This document shows, piece after piece, positions 1 to 7,675 of a stretch of DNA of 64,000 bases; within the stretch, counting starts at the first letter, position 1; every line of letters starts with the position of its first letter. Where the stretch lies: NCBI GenBank assembly GCA_963739085.1, contig CAVTZA010000013.1, positions 124,001 through 188,000 on the forward strand. The letters are read 5' to 3'. Origin of the DNA: DATFQE01 sp963739085 (lineage in GTDB: Bacteria; Actinomycetota; Thermoleophilia; Gaiellales; Gaiellaceae). A model generated the notes under the pieces. That model saw only the letters and a program-made list of their open reading frames with translations. It was not told the origin of the DNA and made no database searches. Position numbers and translations under genes: made by a program.

Positions 1-92
1 CCCACAACCTCAGGGCTTGCGGCCGCCACGCTCCCCAGAAGCCAACGCGCGCCACAAATCCAGATCTTCAAAGTACGAGAGGGAGGCATGTG

Positions 93-410
93 ATGAATCT
101 GCAGCCACTTGGTGATCGCCTGATCGTCGAGGTCCTCGAGGAGGAGGAGTTGACGTCGAGCGGCATCGTGCTGCCCGACACGGCGAAGGAGAAGCCGCAG
201 CGCGGCCGCGTGCTCGCGGTCGGCCCGGGCCCGCGCGACGAGGACGGCGAGTACATCAAGATGGACCTCGAGACGGATGACGAGATCATCTTCTCGAAGT
301 ACGGCGGCACGGAGATCAGGCTCGGCACCGACGAGGTTCTGATCCTGCGCGAGTCCGACGTCCTGGCGAAGGTCGTCGGCGACCGCGAGCCCGTCGGTGC
401 GAAGGCCTAG
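93..410 (+). CDS. groES: Co-chaperonin GroES (Hsp10)
   Basis: Encodes the 105-residue lid of the GroEL folding chamber in the cytoplasm. The start MNLQPLGDRLIVEV and the mobile loop around residues 17-38, with the GIVLP tripeptide region that docks on GroEL, are diagnostic. It is slightly longer than the usual 95-100 residues because of a short C-terminal extension. ATG 93 is chosen over GTG 90 because the ribosome site GGGAGG (81-86) lies 6 nt upstream of it. groEL follows after 29 nt, the classical groESL order. Only 92 nt of upstream DNA are present, and no CIRCE (HrcA) inverted repeat is visible in them. Confidence 0.96.
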   Translation: MNLQPLGDRLIVEVLEEEELTSSGIVLPDTAKEKPQRGRVLAVGPGPRDEDGEYIKMDLETDDEIIFSKYGGTEIRLGTDEVLILRESDVLAKVVGDREPVGAKA

Positions 411-439
411 AGAGAGACCAACTGAGTTAGGAGAGAGTC

Positions 440-2080
440 ATGGCTCACAAGGAGCTCAAGTTCAACGAGGATGCGCGCCGGTCGCTGGAGCGGGGCGTCA
501 ATATCCTCGCGGACGCGGTCAAGGTCACCCTTGGCCCGAAGGGGCGCTACGTCGTGCTCGACAAGCAATACGGCGCGCCCACGATCACCAACGACGGCGT
601 CACGATCGCGCGCGAGATCGAGGTCGAGAACGCGTTCGAGAACCAGGGCGCCCAGCTCGTGCGCGAGGTCGCGACGGCGACGAACGACGTGGCGGGCGAC
701 GGCACGACGACGGCGACCGTGCTCGCGCAGGCGATCGTCCGCGAGGGCCTGAAGAACGTCGCCGCCGGGCGCGAACCCGATGGGTCTCAAGCGCGGCATC
801 GAGACGGCGGTGGACGCGGTCGTCGCCGACCTGACCAAGCAGTCGAAGAGCATCGACGGCAGGGAGGACATCGCCCGGGTCGCGACGATCTCGGCGCGCG
901 AGCGTGAGATCGGCGACGTGATCGCGGACGCGATCGAGAAGGTCGGCAAGGACGGCGTCGTGAACGTCGAGGAGGGCCAGACGTTCGGGCTCGAGCTCGA
1001 GTTCACCGAGGGCATGCAGTTCGACAAGGGCTACCTGTCGCCGTACATGATCACCGACGCCGAGCGCATGGAGGCCGTGCTCGAGGACCCGTACATCCTG
1101 GTCGCGAACCAGAAGATCGGGGCCGTCAAGGACCTGCTGCCGGTGCTCGAGGCAGGTGATCCAGGCGGGTCGCCCGCTGCTGATCGTGGCCGAGGACGTG
1201 GAGGGCGAGGCGCTCGCCACCATCGTCGTCAACAAGCTGCGCGGCACCTTCACCGCCGTCGCCGTCAAGGCGCCGGGCTTCGGCGACCGCCGCAAGCGCA
1301 TGCTCGAGGACATCGGAATCCTCAGCGGCGCCGAGGTGATCACCGAGGAGATGGGCCTCAAGCTCGAGAACACGAAGCTCTCGCAGCTCGGCCACGCCCG
1401 CCGCGTCGTCGATCACCAAGGACGACACCACGATCATCGACGGGGCCGGCGATGCCGAGGGCATCAAGGCCCGGATCAAGCAGCTGAAGTCCGAGATCGA
1501 GAACACCGACTCCGACTTCGACCGCGAGAAGCTGCAGGAGCGGCTCGCGAAGCTGGCCGGCGGCGTCGCCGTCGTCAAGGTCGGCGCTGCCACCGAGACG
1601 GAGATGAAGGAGAAGAAGCACCGCGTCGAGGACGCGCTGCAGGCCACCCGGGCCGCCCTCGAGGAGGGCATCGTCCCCGGCGGCGGCGTCGCGCTCCTGA
1701 ACGCGATCGACGCCGTCAAGCTCGACAAGCTCGACGGTGACGAGCGGACGGGCGCGCAGATCATCGTGCGTGCGCTCGAGGAGCCGGTGCGCCAACTCGC
1801 CGACAACGCCGGCCTCGAGGGCTCCGTCGTCGTCGACAAGGTCCGCCAGGCCGCCAAGGGCAACGGCCTCAACGTCGAGACCGGCGAGGTCGAAGACCTG
1901 GTCAAGTCCGGCATCATCGACCCGACCATGGTCACCCGCTCGGCGCTGCAGAACGCCGCGTCGATCGCGAAGAACATCCTGATGACCGAGGCGATCGTCG
2001 CCGAGGCGCCCGAGAAGCAGACCGCCGGTGCCGGAATGCCCGGCATGGGCGGCATGGGCGGCATGGGCGACATGATGTAA
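440..2080 (+). CDS. groEL: Chaperonin GroEL (Hsp60), three one-base insertions
   Basis: ATP-driven 60-kDa chaperonin subunit. The reading is MAHKELKFNEDARRSLERG at the start, the nucleotide-binding GDGTTT at residues 86-91, and a Gly-Met-rich tail ending GGMGDMM. As given, the frame breaks three times: an extra G at 767-769 (gccgccgggcgcgaac should read gccgccggcgcgaac), an extra G at 1151-1152 (ctcgaggcag for ctcgagcag), and an extra G at 1411 (gtcgtcgatcacc for gtcgtcatcacc). Removing the three restores one frame of 545 aa, the normal family length. All are insertions and no codon looks degenerate, so I read this as an intact gene with sequence errors. A hairpin follows the stop. Confidence 0.93.
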
Positions 2081-2093
2081 GACAGCAGCTAAG

Positions 2094-2124
2094 GGGAAGG
2101 GCCGGCCAGAGGGCCGGCCTTCCC
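2094..2124 (+). terminator. Hairpin terminator after groESL
   Basis: GC-rich stem: gggaagggccggcc pairs with gggccggccttccc across an AGA loop, with one bulged G. It starts 13 nt after the groEL stop. There is no clear U-tract, so termination may need help from Rho. Confidence 0.7.
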
Positions 2125-2242
2125 TATCGCGCCAGGGACTTCTCTGCGCCGGTACTTTGCTGCGCGGACCGGCGGGGTGTAGCAAGTGGGCGCACGCAAG
2201 ACGGTGGAACTCGCGCTCGACGGCCGCGCGGTCACGCGCGCG

Positions 2243-2271
2243 TTGCAAAGACGGTCGGCTGGTCGTAGAGT
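2243..2271 (+). promoter_or_regulatory. Promoter of the 27-aa membrane peptide
   Basis: A -35 TTGCAA (2243-2248) and a -10 TAGAGT (2266-2271) are separated by exactly 17 bp. The peptide start codon lies 27 nt downstream of the -10 and has its own ribosome site. The same TAGAGT -10 recurs before several other genes in this window, including mraZ. Confidence 0.6.
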
Positions 2272-2298
2272 CGCCCGCGCTCCTAATGAAAGGATCAC

Positions 2299-2382
2299 GT
2301 GCCGACCTGGCTTTGGATCGTCCTCATCATCCTTATTGCGTTAGCCGCCTTTGGCTACTTTCGTCGGGGACGCACTAGATAG
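2299..2382 (+). CDS. 27-residue single-span membrane peptide
   Basis: GTG start 4 nt after an AAAGGA ribosome site (2289-2294) and behind a good promoter (2243-2271). The product is 27 aa: a short polar start, one hydrophobic span (WLWIVLIILIALAAF), then a basic end (YFRRGRTR), so it should sit in the membrane with its C-terminus inside. It is too short for routine gene calling. I do not recognise a named family, although short hydrophobic peptides ending in Arg/Lys are common in high-GC actinobacteria. Support rests on the promoter, ribosome site and clear membrane composition. Its function is unknown. Confidence 0.55.
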   Translation: MPTWLWIVLIILIALAAFGYFRRGRTR

Positions 2383-2577
2383 CCGCACACGGCGTCTTTC
2401 CGAAGCTCGACGGCAGCTGCTAGATGGCAAAACGGCCCGAAGGGGGCCGGTGGCGAGCCGAACGCGGCGGCGCTTCCCACGGCCCGCTCCGCATCGAAGC
2501 TAGCCAGGCGCGGGAAAGCGCGCCACTGGCGGTTTCGCTCCTTTCGGATTCTTGCGATCGACAGGAGGGCAAAGTTG

Positions 2578-2781
2578 TTACGCGTTCTCCCTGTCCTCGA
2601 TGCGGTCGGCAAGCACGTGAAATGAACGTTGCACCGCGACGGCCAGGCCCATGAGCAGCTGATTCATCTCGTCCACCGGCGGCGTGACTCCAGATCCACC
2701 CGCAGCCTGCGCCTTTTCGTAGGCGGGCAGAGACTTGACCTCGCGTCGAAAGATCTCGTCTATCTCGCTCCCCAGCGCCAT
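2578..2781 (-). CDS. Small hypothetical protein, 67 aa
   Basis: Starts with MALGSEIDEIFRREVKSLP and ends RIEDRENA. It is mostly amphipathic helix with a Gly-Ser-Gly-Val-Thr break near residue 30. The start is supported by GGGAGG located 6 nt before the ATG. It has no membrane segment and no motif that I recognise. It lies alone in a poorly coding stretch, opposite in strand to groESL. The translation has the Ala/Glu/Asp/Arg balance of a real soluble protein, whereas other frames here give Arg/Pro/Ser-rich junk. Function unknown. Confidence 0.5.
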   Translation of the reverse strand: MALGSEIDEIFRREVKSLPAYEKAQAAGGSGVTPPVDEMNQLLMGLAVAVQRSFHVLADRIEDRENA

Positions 2782-3258
2782 TTGCCGCCTCCCGTTCGGA
2801 TCGCGGGAACACTAGTAGAACAGGCCGCTGAAACGGGCGCGCCCACGAGATATTCACCGTGGATCCGGTCGGCTAGAGCGGGTCCGCGATTCCATTGGCA
2901 ACGGCATAGAGTCGTCCCATGAACAGCTTCATCGCAAGGATCCGTGGCTGGTTGCGGCTCGGTAACAAGGCTTAACCTCGCTTACGCCCCAGAACCGATA
3001 CGATGGTTCTACTGGCCCTGCACGTCAGGTTCCGGCCCAAGCCCGCAATACACCAACGCGCGAGTGCGCGCGAGGCGAAGAGCTTTAGGGCGAACGGACT
3101 TCCTTGTAGGGCCAGCCTTGCGGCGCAGGCCGTCGCATTGTCCGGCGCGTGGCTGCAAGATGGCTGCGGTCACGGCATGATCCTGTGCTGACGATGGACG
3201 GCAAGCCCCGCACCTCGCTGTCGTAGATAGCCGCGACACGCACGCCGGCATCGTCCGG
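2782..3258. other. Intergenic stretch without a confident gene
   Basis: About 480 nt between the 67-aa ORF and the metallo-hydrolase. All longer frames give Arg/Ser/Pro-rich translations with poor codon structure, and GC content looks lower than in the flanking genes. The only item I can support is a tiny leaderless-type ORF at 2919-2975, listed separately. Confidence 0.5.
2919..2975 (+). CDS. Possible leaderless 18-aa peptide
   Basis: ATG at 2919 preceded by TAGAGT (2907-2912) with exactly 6 nt between, the leaderless spacing seen at several sure genes here. The product MNSFIARIRGWLRLGNKA is a cationic amphipathic helix of 18 residues. No ribosome site is expected for a leaderless message. 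It could equally be a chance ORF or the start of a decayed gene. Confidence 0.3.
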   Translation: MNSFIARIRGWLRLGNKA

Positions 3259-3903
3259 TCAAGTAGGCGTCGTGGCGTCGCGTGGCGCGCGTTCGTGCGC
3301 GAGCCAGATGCGCGTGGGTGACAGCTGGGCGACCGTCACGGCGGCGTCGTTTCCGGGAGCGTCGAACGCGCTCCAGGTATAGGCGACGTCGCCGGCGACG
3401 ACCACCAGGCCGTCGTCGGTCTCGACCAGTACCGATTGATGCCCCGGCGTGTGGCCCGGCGTCGGAACGACGCGAAGTCCAGGCAGAACTTCCTGTTCGC
3501 CCTCGAGCTCCACGTAGGTCGCGCCCTCGAACTCGACCCACTGCGCGATCGTGTAGCCCTCTGCGCGGGCCGCCTCGCGCTCGAGCCGCTGCACGTAGAT
3601 GGGCGTCCCGGCGAAGAGGCGGTTTCCGCCGCAGTGGTCGAAGTGCAGGTGCGTGTTGATCACACACGCCACGTCCCGAGGGATCGCATCCGGATCGAAG
3701 CGCGGTGACCACTCCTCGTCCAGCTCCGGTGTCGAGTCGATCAAACCGGTGTCGACCAGCACGCGGCCCTGCGGGTGCTCGACCACGTGCAGGAAGCCGG
3801 GCCAGCGTTGCCCGTCCACGAGCACGTCGCCGTAGCGGATCGCACGAACGTCGGCGAGTCGCATCAGCTTCCACTTCTCGAAGCAGACGAGCGAGAGCCA
3901 CAT
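3259..3903 (-). CDS. Metallo-beta-lactamase-fold hydrolase (AHL lactonase-like)
   Basis: A 214-residue single-domain MBL-fold enzyme. The zinc motif THLHFDH (HxHxDH) lies near residue 85, a second ligand histidine is in GHTPGHQS, and the bridging aspartate is in AGDVAYTW. The layout and spacing resemble the N-acyl homoserine lactonase group, but substrate cannot be read from sequence and other lactones or esters are possible. ATG 3903 gives the full ORF; an internal ATG 13 codons in (MRLADVRAIRYG) is a credible alternative. Immediately upstream on the same strand lies a frame-broken near-copy (3928-4545), so the locus is a tandem duplication with one surviving member. Confidence 0.8.
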   Translation of the reverse strand: MWLSLVCFEKWKLMRLADVRAIRYGDVLVDGQRWPGFLHVVEHPQGRVLVDTGLIDSTPELDEEWSPRFDPDAIPRDVACVINTHLHFDHCGGNRLFAGTPIYVQRLEREAARAEGYTIAQWVEFEGATYVELEGEQEVLPGLRVVPTPGHTPGHQSVLVETDDGLVVVAGDVAYTWSAFDAPGNDAAVTVAQLSPTRIWLAHERAPRDATTPT

Positions 3904-3927
3904 GGATGCAGGCGCTCCTCTGACGAT

Positions 3928-4545
3928 TCAGGTCAGTCGTTGCTGTACGAGCTGGGGTTTGCGGCGTCGAGCTGGCGGGTCGGGTGCCGGTGAGCGTTCG
4001 ACGCCGCCAGGCGTCGCGGCGTCGCGTGCCGAGCGTTCGTGCGCGAGCCAGATGCGCGTGGGTGAGAGCCGGGCGACGGTCACGGCGGCGTCGTTTCCGG
4101 GAGCGTCGAACGCGCTCCAGGTGTAGGCGACGTCGCCGGCGATGACCACCAGGCCGTCGTCGGTCTCGACCAGCACCGATTGATGCCCCGGCGTGTGGCC
4201 CGGCGTCGGAACGACGCGAAGTCCAGGCAGAACTTCCTGTTCGCCCTCGAGCGTCCACGTAGGTCGCGCCCTCGAACTCGACGCCGACTGCGCGATCGTG
4301 TAGCCACTCTGCGCAGGCCGCCTCGCGCTCGAGCCGCTGCACGTAGATCGGGCGTCCCGGCGAAGACGGCGGTTTCCGCCGCAGTGGTCGAAGTGCAGCG
4401 TGTGTGTTGATCACGCACACCACGTGCCCGAGGGATCGCATCCGAGATCGAAGCGCCCGGTGACGACGTCGGCTCGTCCAGCTCGCGGGATCGAGTCGAT
4501 CAAACGGTGTCGACCAGCACCGGCCCGCGGTGCCGACAGGTGCAG
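3928..4545 (-). pseudogene. Degenerate second copy of the MBL-fold hydrolase
   Basis: Nearly identical in DNA to 3259-3745. The C-terminal third reads cleanly (LVETDDGLVVIAGDVAYTW, with the end extended to stop at 3928) and differs from copy one only by substitutions. Upstream of about 4250 single-base gains and losses accumulate, roughly one per 30-50 nt (for example gcgtgtgtgttgat for gcgtgttgat), and no frame stays open. The N-terminal part beyond the equivalent of VDTGLIDS is missing. At about 4545 homology stops and a ClC channel fragment begins. Either a duplicated gene is decaying or this is a poorly assembled junction. The indel density is far above that of the rest of the window. Confidence 0.75.
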
Positions 4546-5000
4546 GGAGGCGGAGCCGAGGGCGATCAGCGGCGCCTCCGGCCCGAGCACGGCCCCGAAC
4601 GAGAGCGTGCCGAGCGCGGCGAGAGCTACACCCGGGGCGTACCGAAGCGGCGTCACGCCTCCGCCGATGCCTGCGAGCGGGCTGTGGCCCCCATCGCCCG
4701 GCAGCAGCGTCCGCGCCGCCACGACCACCGCGCGCCCACCACCGGTAGGCCGATCACGAGGAACCATGGCGGTTTGGACGAGCCGGTCGAGCAGGTCGGT
4801 CCACAGCCGGTCCTCGAGCCAGTGCACGAGCGCGAGGAAGACGGCCGACAGCAACGCGGCGGGGATCCGATCACGGCTCCCAGCAGGACCAGCTGCAGAT
4901 ATGCGCGACCGGACAGGCTCACTTCCGGCCTCGCTGCGCTCACGCGCACACCCTGATCGGACGGGCATGCCCGCAGCCATGCGAGGCCCGCCGACCGCAT
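4545..5000 (-). pseudogene. Truncated N-terminal part of a ClC chloride channel/transporter
   Basis: From ATG 5000, fragments in alternating frames read GRAYLQLVLLGAVIG, AALLSAVFLALVHWLEDRLW, WFLVIGLPVVGA, VVVAARTLLPGDGG and LGTLSFGAVLGPEAPLIALG. This is the first third of a ClC family protein. LGPEAP stands at the position of the G(K/R)EGP anion-pathway motif. At least one base is lost near 4870 and more shifts follow. The gene stops at about 4545, where the second MBL copy starts, so more than half of the channel is missing. It is divergent from aquaporin. Not functional as given. Confidence 0.65.
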
Positions 5001-5038
5001 ATGTAGATTCGCGCGCAACCGAACCGGAGGTCGGATCA

Positions 5039-5779
5039 ATGGCTCAGCTGGAGAGATATCAAGCCGAGTGGGAGCGCTACGCCGCCGAGCTCCTCGGCAC
5101 TTTCGTGCTGGTGTTTGCGGGCTGCACCGCGATCGTGGGCGGAACGCAGGACAGCCCGCCCATAGTCCTGCTCGTCGCGGCGTTCGCCTTCGGCATCGCG
5201 CTCCTCGCCGGCCTCTACGCCTTCGGCGAGGTCTCGGGCGGCCACTTCAACCCCGCCGTCTCGTTGGCGATGTTCCTGGACAAGCGCCTGCCGGTCTACG
5301 ACATGGTCGGCTACTGGGTCGCGCAGTTCGCGGGCGGGATCCTGGCCGCGCTCGTGCTCCTGATCGGAACGTCGCAGGATCAGGTGGCCTCGACCGCGAC
5401 GGTTCCAGGCTTCGAGGGCAAGGGCACCGCCTTCCTGATGGAGTTCGTCTTCACGGCGATCTTCGTGACGGTGATCCTGCAGGCGAGCGCGAGCTTCAAG
5501 TTCGGCAGCAGTGCGCTGATTGCGATCCCGCTCACGCTCGTCGCGGTGCACCTGGCCGCGATCCCGTTCAGCGGCTCGTCGGTGAACCCGGCGCGCACGT
5601 TCGGGCCCGACCTGGTCGGCAACGTCTGGGACGGCATCCTCATCTACTTCACCGCGCCACCCCTGGGCGCGATAGCCGCGTGGGCGGCCCACACGTACAT
5701 CGTCAAGGGCCTCGTCCCGCCGCCGGAGGCAGCGGTCGCCGAGGTGCTGGAGGAGCCGCCGCCTACGACCGCGAGCTAG
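5039..5779 (+). CDS. Aquaporin (MIP family)
   Basis: 246-residue channel with six membrane spans. Both half-helix signatures are present: HFNPAVS near residue 77 and SVNPARTFGP near residue 181. The selectivity-filter histidine (VAVHLAAIP) and the arginine of NPAR are conserved, favouring a water-selective aquaporin over a glycerol facilitator. ATG 5039 is set by CGGAGG 8 nt upstream (5025-5030). A TAGATT -10-like box lies at 5004-5009. The C-terminal tail is short, acidic and proline-rich. It is divergent from the ClC remnant and converges on the small membrane gene at 5786. Confidence 0.93.
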   Translation: MAQLERYQAEWERYAAELLGTFVLVFAGCTAIVGGTQDSPPIVLLVAAFAFGIALLAGLYAFGEVSGGHFNPAVSLAMFLDKRLPVYDMVGYWVAQFAGGILAALVLLIGTSQDQVASTATVPGFEGKGTAFLMEFVFTAIFVTVILQASASFKFGSSALIAIPLTLVAVHLAAIPFSGSSVNPARTFGPDLVGNVWDGILIYFTAPPLGAIAAWAAHTYIVKGLVPPPEAAVAEVLEEPPPTTAS

Positions 5780-5785
5780 CCGCCG

Positions 5786-5938
5786 TCAGATACCTCGGCT
5801 GCGGTACGACCGCGTGCCGAACAGGAAGCCCAGGATCGCGATGATCGCGAGGATCACGAGCACCCAGAAGGTGATCTTCAGGATCGTGCCGAGACCGAGA
5901 ATCAGCGCCAGCAGGATGAGGAGGACGATCCAGATCAT
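5786..5938 (-). CDS. 50-aa two-span hydrophobic membrane protein
   Basis: Starts MIWIVLLILLALILGLG, has a second hydrophobic stretch (ITFWVLVILAIIAILGFLF) and ends in a basic tail (GTRSYRSRGI). It is a helical hairpin of two spans. It resembles the many small hydrophobic stress or envelope proteins of Gram-positives but I cannot name the family. No strong ribosome site precedes the ATG. It ends 6 nt from the end of the convergent aquaporin gene. Composition is unmistakably that of a membrane protein, so I believe it is real. Confidence 0.65.
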   Translation of the reverse strand: MIWIVLLILLALILGLGTILKITFWVLVILAIIAILGFLFGTRSYRSRGI

Positions 5939-5981
5939 CGGGGCGGGGTTATACCCGGCTCGTGCGACGGAAACACGGGAG

Positions 5982-7667
5982 CTAGAGCGCGACCTCACGG
6001 CGCACGACGCCCGCGCGCTCGTGCCGGGCCTCGAGCCCGAGTGTCCCGCCCTCTGGCGCCTCGACCACCCATTCCAGCTTCGCCCGGTCGCTCGTGCCCT
6101 GGTCGGTCCCCCACCACAGCGCACTTCGCAGGTGGACCCGACCCTCGAGCTCGCCGGCCTCCTGCTTCGGCTCGCCGGCCACCACGCGGGCGCCCTCGGG
6201 CAGCGTCAGCTCGACCTCGATCGGGCGCACGGCCTTGCGCTCGAGGGCGCGCTGGCTCACGTACGTCGGGAGCCAGCCGGTGTTCTCGAGCACGAGCCGC
6301 ACCAGGTGCCGTCCGCCGCCGAGGGCCTCGACGTCGAGCGACCTGATCGCAAGGAGCGGTGAGACGAGCAGGTGCCACAGAGCCCAGTCGGAGTGCGGCG
6401 CGATCTCCGCTTCGAGGAACTTGAACGGCACGTTGGCCCAACATGCCGGGACGTCCCAGCCGCCCAGCTCGACCCGCCCGAGCTGGGGATGGTCGTACGG
6501 ATACCAATCGACGTAGCCGGCACTGTCGAGCTCGCGGTCGGCCCAGCGGAGCAGCTTGAGGTCGTCCTCGGCGGTGTGGTCGCGCAGCCACTCGATGAAG
6601 TGGTAGTCCTCGATCCCGGCCTGGCGTTGCGGGCTCCAGAACTCGGTCGTCCACGAGAAGACGCCGACGTGGTCGTAGAGCCAGTCGTGCGCGGAGCCGT
6701 GGATCGACTCCTTCGGCTCGTACTTGAAGTCGTGGTAGACGGCGACGGCGGGGTAGCCGGTCAGCTTCGTCGCTTCCTCGCCGAGCAGCTTGTACGTCCG
6801 CAGGTCGTTCGGCGGGAAGTGCTCGTCGGGGTAGCCGGCGTAGGGCCGCAGGTGGACGCCGCTGAAGGTGTGGTAGGCGACGTGGCCCGTGATGTTCGGT
6901 CGGTCGACGACCGCCTGCACCATCGCCCGGATCTCCGGCTCTGACGTCGGGTAGGGGCCGGCGCCGCGCTGCTCGCTCTCGGTCGCCCACTCGTAGGGGA
7001 AGTTGCGGTTCAGATCGAGCCCCTCGAGCGGCGGCGCCACCTTGATCGTGGTGCCGTCGTAGTTCTTGATCATCCCCTCCCAGAGGAGCCGGTAGTGCTC
7101 GCCGCCGGGGCCGTCGTCCGGATCGCGGCGGACGAGGAGCCGGGGCTCGTCCGGATGCGGCTTCCACGCGCCGTTGTCGTCCGCGAGCCGCATCATCAGG
7201 ATGCGTCCGTCGCCGTCGATGTCCTCTTCGTGCAGGCCGTCCGCGGGATCGACCCGCGGCCAGGGACGCACGCTCGACCGGACGAACCGCGGCCGGTCGG
7301 CCAGCGCGAGCTCGGCTCCGTCGGGGTTGAGGCGCGGCAGGACGTAGAACGCGCGCGTGTCCAGGCAGCGCGTGACCCGCTCGTCCTCCCCGTATTCGGT
7401 GAGCAGCTTGTGGAGGAGATGGAGCGCGGCCGTGCAGCCGGTGACCTCGACCGCGTGGATGTTGGCCTCGACCAGGAACGCAGGCTTCTCCAGAGCGGGC
7501 CCGGTCGCGAGCGACGTGACCGTGACCAGCCAGATGTCCCGGCCTTCCCAGGACTTCCCGATCGACTCCAGCTGGAGCAACTCGGGCGCCTCGTCGGCCC
7601 ACGAGCGCAGAAGGTCGGTCAGCTCGTCGTACCGGTGGAACCGGTCATAGCCGACCGCTGCAGGCAC
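5982..7667 (-). CDS. M14-family zinc carboxypeptidase-like protein
   Basis: 561-residue metallopeptidase. The M14 site is complete: zinc ligands H71 and E74 in NIHAVEVTG, the third histidine in GHVAYHTFSG, substrate-binding Asn-Arg in DLNRNFPYEW, and the catalytic Glu in TEFWSPQ. The C-terminal ~170 residues look like an added beta-rich domain. No signal peptide is visible, suggesting a cytoplasmic peptidase, perhaps acting on cell-wall or dietary peptides. GTG 7667 is chosen because it begins the conserved YDRFHRYDEL region and lies just after the stop of the upstream M3 peptidase gene (8 nt gap), which suggests co-transcription of two peptidases. Confidence 0.85.
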   Translation of the reverse strand: MPAAVGYDRFHRYDELTDLLRSWADEAPELLQLESIGKSWEGRDIWLVTVTSLATGPALEKPAFLVEANIHAVEVTGCTAALHLLHKLLTEYGEDERVTRCLDTRAFYVLPRLNPDGAELALADRPRFVRSSVRPWPRVDPADGLHEEDIDGDGRILMMRLADDNGAWKPHPDEPRLLVRRDPDDGPGGEHYRLLWEGMIKNYDGTTIKVAPPLEGLDLNRNFPYEWATESEQRGAGPYPTSEPEIRAMVQAVVDRPNITGHVAYHTFSGVHLRPYAGYPDEHFPPNDLRTYKLLGEEATKLTGYPAVAVYHDFKYEPKESIHGSAHDWLYDHVGVFSWTTEFWSPQRQAGIEDYHFIEWLRDHTAEDDLKLLRWADRELDSAGYVDWYPYDHPQLGRVELGGWDVPACWANVPFKFLEAEIAPHSDWALWHLLVSPLLAIRSLDVEALGGGRHLVRLVLENTGWLPTYVSQRALERKAVRPIEVELTLPEGARVVAGEPKQEAGELEGRVHLRSALWWGTDQGTSDRAKLEWVVEAPEGGTLGLEARHERAGVVRREVAL

Positions 7668-7675
7668 GGTTGGCG

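Noticed and set aside
1..92. CIRCE operator upstream of groES
   Set aside because: No TTAGCACTC-type inverted repeat in the 92 nt available; it may lie outside the window.
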